Below, in pieces: positions 31,621-64,000 of a stretch of DNA of 64,000 bases. The notes beneath the pieces were generated by a model. That model was not told the origin of the DNA. It ran no database searches and was given only the letters and a program-made list of their open reading frames with translations. This DNA is from Xenopus tropicalis. Its lineage: Eukaryota; Chordata; Amphibia; Anura; Pipidae. The DNA is taken from positions 6,851,345 to 6,915,344 of the forward strand of contig NC_030683.2 of assembly GCF_000004195.4 (NCBI RefSeq), written 5' to 3'. Made by a program: the position numbers and the translations under genes. Within the stretch, counting starts at the first letter, position 1, and each line of letters starts with the position of its first letter.

Positions 31621-34600
31621 TATAGGGGGTATAGGGGTATAGATTCACGGGAGGAGGGCGTTATTATTCCCCTTTACAGAGCGCTGGTAAGGCCCCATCT
31701 AGAATATGCTGTTCAGTTTTGGTCTCCAGTGCTCAACCGGGACATTATTGAGTTAGAGAGGGTCCAGAGAAGGGCAACTAAGCTGGTAAAGGGTATGGAA
31801 AGTCTCAGTTATGGGGAAAGACTGGCCAAGTTGGGTCTGTTTACACTGGGGAAGAGGCGCTTAAGAGGTGACATGATAACTATGTATAAATATATAAGGG
31901 GATCATATAATAACCTTTCTAATACTTTATTTACCAGTAGGGCCTTCCAACGGACACGAGGGCACCCACTCCGTTTAGAAGAAGGGAGGTTCCATTTAAA
32001 TATTCGGAAAGGATTTTTTACAGTGAGAGCTGTGAGGTTGTGGGATTCCCTCCCCGAATCAGTCGTACTGGCTGATACATTATATAACTTTATATAGGGG
32101 CTGGATGGATTCTTAGCAAGTGAGGGAATACAGGGGTAGGGGGGATAGCTCTCAGTACAAGTGAGGGAATACAGGGGTAGGGGGGATAGCTCTCAGTACA
32201 AGTGAGGGAATACAGGGGTAGGGGAGATAGCCCTCAGTACAAGTGAGGGAATACAGGGGTAGGGGAGATAGCTCTCAGTACAAGTGAGGGAATACAGGGG
32301 TAGGGGGGATAGCTCTCAGTACAAGTGAGGGAATACAGGGGTAGGGGGGATAGCTCTCAGTACAAGTGAGGGAATACAGGGGTAGGGGGGATAGCTCTCA
32401 GTACAAGTGAGGGAATACAGGGGTAGGGGGGATAGCTCTCAGTACAAGTGAGGGAATACAGGGGTAGGGGGGATAGCTCTCAGTACAAGTGAGGGAATAC
32501 AGGGGTAGGGGGATAGCTCTCAGTACAAGTGAGGGAATACAGGGGTAGGGGGGATAGCTCTCAGTACAAGTGAGGGAATACAGGGGTAGGGAGATAGCTC
32601 TCAGTACAAGTGAGGGAATACAGGGGTAGGGGAGATAGCTCTCAGTACAAGTGAGGAAATACAGGGGTAGGGGGGATAGCTCTCAGTACAAGTGAGGGAA
32701 TACAGGGGTATGGGAGATAGCTCTCAGTACAAGTGAGGGAATACAGGGGTAGGGGGGATAGCTCTCAGTACAAGTGAGGGAATACAGGGGTAGGGGGGAT
32801 AGCTCTCAGTACAAGTGAGGGAATATAGGGGTAGGGGGAGATAGCTCTCAGTACAAGTGAGGGAATACAGGGGTATGGGAGATAGCTCTCAGTACAAGTG
32901 AGGGAATACAGGGGTAGGGAATATAGCTCTCAGTACAAGTGAGGGAATACAGGGGTAGGGGGGATAGCTCTCAGTACAAGTGAGGGAATACAGGGGTAGG
33001 GGGGATAGCTCTCAGTACAAGTGAGGGAATATAGGGGTAGGGGAGATAGCTCTCAGTACAAGTGAGGGAATACAGGGGTATGGGGAGATAGCTCTCAGTA
33101 CAAGTGAGGGAATACAGGGGTAGGGAATATAGCTCTCAGTACAAGTGAGGGAATACAGGGGTAGGGGAGATAGCTCTCAGTACAAGTGAGGGAATACAGG
33201 GGTAGGGGGGATAGCTCTCAGTACAAGTGAGAGAATACAGGGGTAGGGGAGATAGCTCTCAGTACAAGTGAGGGAATACAGGGGTAGGGGGAGATAGCTC
33301 TCAGTACAAGTGAGGGAATACAGGGGTAGGGGAGATAGCTCTCAGTACAAGTGAGGGAATACAGGGGTAGGGGAGATACTCTCAGTACAAGTGAGGAATA
33401 CAGGGTAGGGGGATAGCTCTCAGTACAAGTGAGGAATACAGGGGTATGGGAGATAGCTCTCAGTACAAGTGAGGGAATACAGGGGTATGGGAGATAGCTC
33501 TCAGTACAAGTGAGGGAATACAGGGGTATGGAGATAGCTCTCAGTACAAGTGAGGGAATACAGGGGTAGGGGGATAGCTCTCAGTACAAGTGAGGGAATA
33601 CAGGGGTAGGGGGGATAGCTCTCAGTACAAGTGAGGGAATACAGGGGTAGGGGGGATAGCTCTCAGTACAAGTGAGGGAATACAGGGGTAGGGGATAGCT
33701 CTCAGTACAAGTGAGGGAATACAGGGGTAGGGGAGATAGCTCTCAGTACAAGTGAGGGAATACAGGGGTAGGGAGATAGCTCTCAGTACAAGTGAGGGAA
33801 TACAGGGGTAGGGAGATAGCTCTCAGTACAAGTGAGGGAATACAGGGGTAGGGGGGATAGCTCTCAGTACAAGTGAGGGAATACAGGGTAGGGGGATAGC
33901 TCTCAGTACAAGTGAGGGAATACAGGGGTAGGGGAGATAGCTCTCAGTACAAGTGAGGGAATACAGGTGAGGGAATACAGGGGAGGGATAGCTCTCAGTA
34001 CAAGTGAGGGAATACAGGGGTAGGGAGATAGCTCTCAGTACAAGTGAGGGAATACAGGGGTAGGGGATAGCTCTCAGTACAAGTGAGGGAATACAGGGGT
34101 AGGGGGGATAGCTCTCAGTACAAGTGAGGGAATACAGGGGTAGGGGAGATAGCTCTCAGTACAAGTGAGGGAATACAGGGGTAGGGGGGATAGCTCTCAG
34201 TACAAGTGAGGGAATACAGGGGTAGGGGGGATAGCTCTCAGTACAAGTGAGGGAATACAGGGGTAGGGGGGATAGCTCTCAGTACAAGTGAGGGAATACA
34301 GGGGTAGGGGAGATAGCTCTCAGTACAAGTGAGGGAATACAGGGGTAGGGGGATAGCTCTCAGTACAAGTGAGGGAATACAGGGGTAGGGGGGATAGCTC
34401 TCAGTACAAGTGAGGGAATACAGGGGTAGGGGAGATAGCTCTCAGTACAAGTGAGGGAATACAGGGGTAGGGGGATAGCTCTCAGTACAAGTGAGGGAAT
34501 ACAGGGGTAGGGGAGATAGCTCTCAGTACAAGTGAGGGAATACAGGGGTAGGGGAGATAGCTCTCAGTACAAGTGAGGGAATACAGGGGTAGGGGGATAG

Positions 34601-35330
34601 CTCTCAGTACAAGTGAGGGAATACAGGGGTAGGGGGGATAGCTCTCAGTACAAGTGAGGGAATACAGGGGTAGGGGAGATAGCTCTCAGTACAAGTGAGG
34701 GAATACAGGGGTAGGGGGAGATAGCTCTCAGTACAAGTGAGGGAATACAGGGGTAGGGGAGATAGCTCTCAGTACAAGTGAGGGAATACAGGGGTAGGGG
34801 AGATAGCTCTCAGTACAAGTGGGAAAGGGGGGAGATGCCAGTACAAGGGAAGGTAGGGGGATAGCTCTCAGTACAAGTGAGGGAATACAGGGGTAGGGGG
34901 GATAGCTCTCAGTACAAGTGAGGGAATACAGGGGTAGGGGAGATAGCTCTCAGTACAAGTGAGGGAATACAGGGGTAGGGGAGATAGCTCTCAGTACAAG
35001 GGAGGGAATACAGGGGTAGGGGGATAGCTCTCAGTACAAGTGAGGGAATACAGGGGTAGGGGGGATAGCTCTCAGTACAAGTGAGGGAATACAGGGGTAG
35101 GGGAGATAGCTCTCAGTACAAGTTGCCCCAGGGACTGGTCCGATTGCCATCTTGGAGTCAGGAAGGAATTTTTTCCCCTCTGCGGCAAATTAGAGAGGCT
35201 TCAGATGGGGTTTTGCCTTCCTCTTGATCAACTAGCAGTTAGGCAGGTTATATATAGGCATTATGGTTGAATGTGATGGACATATGTCTTTTTTCAACCC
35301 AGCTTACTATGTTACTATGTTACTAAGTAG
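31621..35330 (+). mobile_element. CR1 LINE 3' part carrying a 3-kb satellite expansion
   Basis: It starts in the RT C-terminus (GIDSREE, RTRGHPLRLEEGRF, AVRLWDSLPESVV to 32097), then a satellite, then the unique 3' UTR and tail (TTACTATGTTACTATGTTAC). Confidence 0.92.
32098..35122 (+). repeat. About 41-bp satellite inside a CR1 3' UTR (3 kb)
   Basis: More than 70 units of AAGTGAGGGAATACAGGGGT..., varying in the G-run length. Single-copy in the CR1 remnant at 25985-26235. Confidence 0.96.
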
Positions 35331-35756
35331 TCCATCAGAAAATTTATAACAGAATTTAGCCCCCCAAAAAACAGCCATTGACTATGGGAGTCCATAACGG
35401 CAGGTACATTCTATACAGGTCCTGCTTGTGTCCTTTAGTAATGAAACATGATAATACTTTTATTTCTTCAGCCCATTATTGGCAGTTTTGCTGGAGAAGA
35501 TGGAGGTGTGGGCGGCAGTGGAGAAACCACTCGGTTTGGCTGATATTGTCGTGTGAAGGCATCTGCTGCACCTTATTCTCTGCAGGACTTTGATTTAGCA
35601 CCTTCTTCTAGTAAGTCACACACCTACTCACTATTATTTGCCTCTGTAACTGGCACTTTGGTCTTTCCCAGTGTCACCTGCTGTACCTCCCGCCCTCTTA
35701 GTGCTACTTCCATTACCTTCCACCCCCGCATCATATCCTTGTTACCCTTATATGTC

Positions 35757-35980
35757 ATTTTAAAAGAAAACTCTACCAAAATTCTACCAGAATGAATACG
35801 TAACCGACAGACAGTTTTTATCGTATTAAGTGACCTATTAAAGAATCTCCCCAAACTGGAATATACTGTATATATCAGTAAATATTGCCCTTTTACATAC
35901 TTTCCCTTGAGCCGCCATTTAGTGATGGGCTGTGTGCTCCCTCAGAGATCAGCTGACAGGAAGTGATGCAGCTGCAAATA
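35757..35980. mobile_element. Truncated TTAA-type MITE relative
   Basis: Inverse of the 8170-8354 part of the element at 7880-8354 (CGTAACCGACAGACAGTTT, then CTCAGAGATCAGCTGACAGG). Confidence 0.7.
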
Positions 35981-35994
35981 TGAAAATATAATAT

Positions 35995-36450
35995 TTGTTG
36001 GATGCCCAAACATGGGTGGAGCCACAAACAGCCAATCTGATTTTACCTTTTGACTTTCAGTGGAGGAAATTCAACCTGCTGCCATTCTCACATTATTAAC
36101 ACCAGGGTCCCCAAACTCTGCACAGTTGGTCACTAGGGGACTGCAGTTGCAGGTTTGGAAAAGTGGGTGGAGCCACCAACAGCCAATCACATTTCACCTG
36201 TTGACTTTTAATGGTGAAATGTAAAATGATGTCAGTCCCACAAACAGTTTGCAGAGATGGTCGCTGGGGGACAGCAGTCCAAAAATAGGAAAAGTGGGTT
36301 GGGCCACTAACAGCCAATCAGATTTCATCCATTTCATTGGTTTAAATTTAAAATGCTGCCATTCTCACACTATTTATGCCAGGGTGCCCAAACTTTGCAC
36401 AGATTTTCACTGGGTGACTTCGACTCAAGGTTAGAAAACTTGACTTTTAT
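35995..36450. repeat. Three diverged units, each with CAGCCAATC
   Basis: A 130-150 bp pattern: GGGTGGAGCCAC, then AACAGCCAATC, then a short unique part. CCAAT may be chance. Confidence 0.6.
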
Positions 36451-36889
36451 TGATTATTAAGTTGAAACTGCTGCCGTTCATTAACTAATAATCTTAGGGT
36501 CCCTAAACAAGATGAGAGCACAAATATGAGGGGGTAGAGGGGCTTATTCCACCCCCTTGATAATAATCTCCCCAAAGAATGTTCCCATCATTGCCACTTG
36601 GGTTGACGGGGAGCTGTATAGCTGTTGGATTCCACAGATAAAGGGAGGTGGGACCTGTAGTTACTTCTAATACTGTCATTGGGTATTTCCAGTTCAAGTT
36701 CCCCTTCCAAATGCTTTTTGGCATCTAAAGTCAGAAACATTTTCCTCCAGCGGATAGTCACTGCTGTCTGGTAAGGTTCATGTGCTTCTCTGGAACTATT
36801 TGCATTTGCTGTTTGTTATCTAAAGTTGCCTCCTATTTAGGACTTCTTCATAGTAACATAGTAACAAAGACACATGTCCATCAAGTTCA

Positions 36890-37100
36890 ACCTTAAAGGA
36901 ACACTGTCATGGGAAATATGTTTTTTTTTAATCAGTTAATAGAGCTTCTCTGGCAGAATCCTGCATTGTAATCTGTTTTTCCCATGGGGCTAGCCATATT
37001 CTTCATTTCCCAGGGTGCCACAGCCATGTGACCTGTGCTCTGATAAACTTCACTCACACTTTACTGCTACTCTGCAAGTTGGAGTGCCTATATATAACCT
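36890..37100. mobile_element. MITE fragment related to 51465-52078 and 56505-56838
   Basis: Shares CCTTAAAGGAACACTGTCAT and CCCATGGGGCTAGCCATATT with those copies in the opposite orientation. Confidence 0.7.
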
Positions 37101-38080
37101 GCCTAACTGCCAGTTGATCCAATGGTGTCCTGGCTGTAGGTCAGGTAGCAGTAATTGCCCATTAACCCTTGCTGTCCTTGAAAGCCTACCTGAATGTTAT
37201 GGGGGTTTCATTGATATCACTGAAAAGGCTACTAATGTTCCCAAGGCAGTGATTGCTGCAGCCCCAAGTCCTGTCCTGCAGCCGGTTCAGACAGGGGCCC
37301 TCGACACTGAATTCCCTTATAAATGTTGTGTTTCCAAGAGTCTCTGCCCTGCTGTATCTGTGGACACTCAGATTTTGGGAAAATATGGGCACCCTTGTAT
37401 TAAAATCATTAAAGCCTTTCCCAATTCTTGTTCTCCCCCTGATTTCCCTGCTGATCAGTCTGCCCAGTTTATGGCTAATGACTGCCAAAGGGTGCGATAA
37501 TCTGCTGGTGTCCACAAGAGGAAAGCTGCTGTTATAATACAGTTCCTGGTTACCAGGTAGGAGACAGGGTTTGGCTTTCTACTAAGAATGTCCAACCTCA
37601 GGTGCCCTCTGCTAAGATAGGACCTAGGTTTATTGGTCCATTAAAAGCTCTTAAATTGTAAACCCCACCAAGATTCTGATTCTTGGATATTCATGTCGGC
37701 GTGGCTTGTTTCACCCGTTGTTAATCTGCCCACAAGTGCTCAGTGTTAGCCATCAAGCTGCCTATATACCCCGTGCTATGCCACCATCACAGACCATTAC
37801 AGGTCAAGCTTGCTCGTTCCTTGGTGCTCTGATTCCTGCTTCCCTGATCCTGTCCCCATGGGACTTCTTTGTTCTGACATGGCTTGTTCCTGACCTTGAG
37901 TTGCCTCATGATTCTGCTGCTGTTTTCTGGTACTGATCCGGCCTGCCTGCCTACTTTTAGTTCTGTCCTTACTGGCCACTTCCCTGCAGTAAATGATTGG
38001 CTCCCTTGCCTACCCCTGTGGGAGTGCCTGGATTCTCATGAGGTAAGACCTGGTGACATCCAACTAGTTGAGGGCCAGGC
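37100..38080. other. Intergenic stretch downstream of gene B
   Basis: C/T-rich text with short open frames; no recognised protein motif. Confidence 0.4.
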
Positions 38081-38084
38081 CTTT

Positions 38085-38246
38085 AGGGCTGTGACAGACG
38101 GGGAGATTAGTCGCCGGGCAACAAATCTTCCTCGTCGCGGGCGACTAATTTCCCCGGAATGCCTTCCCACCGGCTAGTATGTAAATCGCCGGTGGGATGG
38201 CATATGCAGTGCCGCGATTAATCTCCTCATCTGTCACAGCCCTTAA
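38085..38246. mobile_element. MITE with long inverted ends
   Basis: AGGGCTGTGACAGACGGGGA at one end and CTCATCTGTCACAGCCCT at the other. Confidence 0.85.
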
Positions 38247-38571
38247 TCAGAAGAGCACGCTTAGACAGGAGTCCAGTCACTGGGGTTTGGGTTCACCATA
38301 TGCAACACCCAGCCCGTGAGTAGGGGACAGATAGAGGGTAAGTTCAGGGGCACCAGGAAGATTTGCCCAGTTATCACATCCATTATAGACATTTTGCTTC
38401 ATGTTATACTTCAGACACTCTCCTAGTATCCAAGGTGCATAATCCAGGACATTCTTATATTCTGAATATTCTCTGCACTGGAGACACTTTTTATCAAATT
38501 GTAATTTTGTAGTTCTACATAAATGCCCACTCTCAAGAAAATAAAAGAGACAGATATGAAATATATTTCAT

Positions 38572-38577
38572 TTTATT
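38572..38577 (-). terminator. Polyadenylation signal of gene B
   Basis: AATAAA on the minus strand, about 77 bp past the stop codon, which implies a short 3' UTR ending near 38550. No other canonical signal lies closer. Confidence 0.75.
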
Positions 38578-38653
38578 ATGTGCAAATACACGGTAACATC
38601 TCTTTGATGTATTTGTTCAGCTTTTTGACCTGTAATAGGTGCCTGCTGGGATC

Positions 38654-63582
<24,929 letters not shown>

Positions 63583-63866
63583 CTGAAAAATAGATTTTAT
63601 AAATGTTCTTCTGAGCATCTCAGAAATGACTGTAGTGGGAATAAAGGGCCAATGTGACACATACAGACACCGTATGGACCATTAATAGGAAGAGATTACA
63701 GCAAACCTTTCATCATTAATAAAAAGAAAGAAAGAAAGAAAAAACCCCCATTCCAGACTTTAATGTATCCAGTTAATAAAAAAAATTCCCTCTTCCCAGA
63801 TAGAACTTCTTCAGTCAACTCTTATATGTCCTGAAAACCAGGCAACTCCAGACTGCTGCATAAAAC

Positions 63867-64000
63867 AGGGATCCCCAACCTTTTTTCCTTGTGAGCCACA
63901 TTCAGGTGGAATAAGTGTTGGGGAGCAACTCAAGCATGAAAAACGTTTTTTAGGGATGTAAAATAAGGGCTGTGATAAAATATATATATATAAATAAATT
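63867..64000. mobile_element. hAT-type MITE, cut by the window edge
   Basis: Begins CAGGGATCCCCAACCTTTTT, the same end family as 4894-5120. Confidence 0.65.

Noticed and set aside
37015..37500. 161-codon frame with Cys-rich start
   Set aside because: No recognised domain, begins inside a MITE fragment and lies in repeat-rich intergenic DNA.

Overview
This is a vertebrate genomic window, most likely from a pipid frog (Xenopus type). The evidence is small exons separated by repeat-rich introns, CR1-class LINEs with ATGTAACT-like tails, many TIR-bearing MITEs and long minisatellites. No bacterial or viral genes were seen. All host genes lie on the minus strand and belong to the alpha-2-macroglobulin (A2M) family of secreted thioester protease inhibitors. 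The species name is inference; the exon structure was read directly from splice sites, reading phase and family similarity.

Gene A (minus, about 25430 to 2612, continuing past the left edge) is the 5' part of an A2M-like gene. It starts with a signal-peptide exon and runs through exon 20, counted on the 36-exon A2M layout. Exons 10 and 11 sit inside an apparently perfect 1,118-bp tandem duplication (10266-12501). Gene B (minus, from beyond the right edge down to 38654) is the 3' part of a tandem paralog. Its exons 13 to 36 are all present and in phase, including the GCGEQ thioester exon, the receptor-binding exons, the stop codon and a polyA signal. Between them (28183-30826) lies a third partial copy, C, with exon 33-, 34- and 36-like pieces and its own polyA signals but no upstream exons.

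The two large paralogs show mosaic similarity. Exon 19, exon 20 and most of exon 15 are nearly identical in DNA. The bait-region exons 17-18 and the end of exon 15 are very different. This suggests local gene conversion of the scaffold while the protease-sensing bait diverges.

Layout: 1-1926 CR1 (minus). 1942-2611 minisatellite made from the end of exon 20 plus its splice donor. 2612-25430 gene A, with 56-, 82- and 45-bp minisatellites and MITEs in its introns. 25431-28180 promoter region, a duplicated intron-1 block and CR1 remnants. 28183-31200 copy C with a 23-bp array. 31265-35330 CR1 pieces with a 3-kb expansion of a 3' UTR minisatellite. 35331-38550 repeats and MITEs. 38554-63582 gene B, whose introns hold a GATA array, a 2.26-kb TIR element with an internal satellite, a second exon-20 donor minisatellite, a second CR1 with the same 3' UTR expansion, a 52-bp array and an ATT-rich tract.
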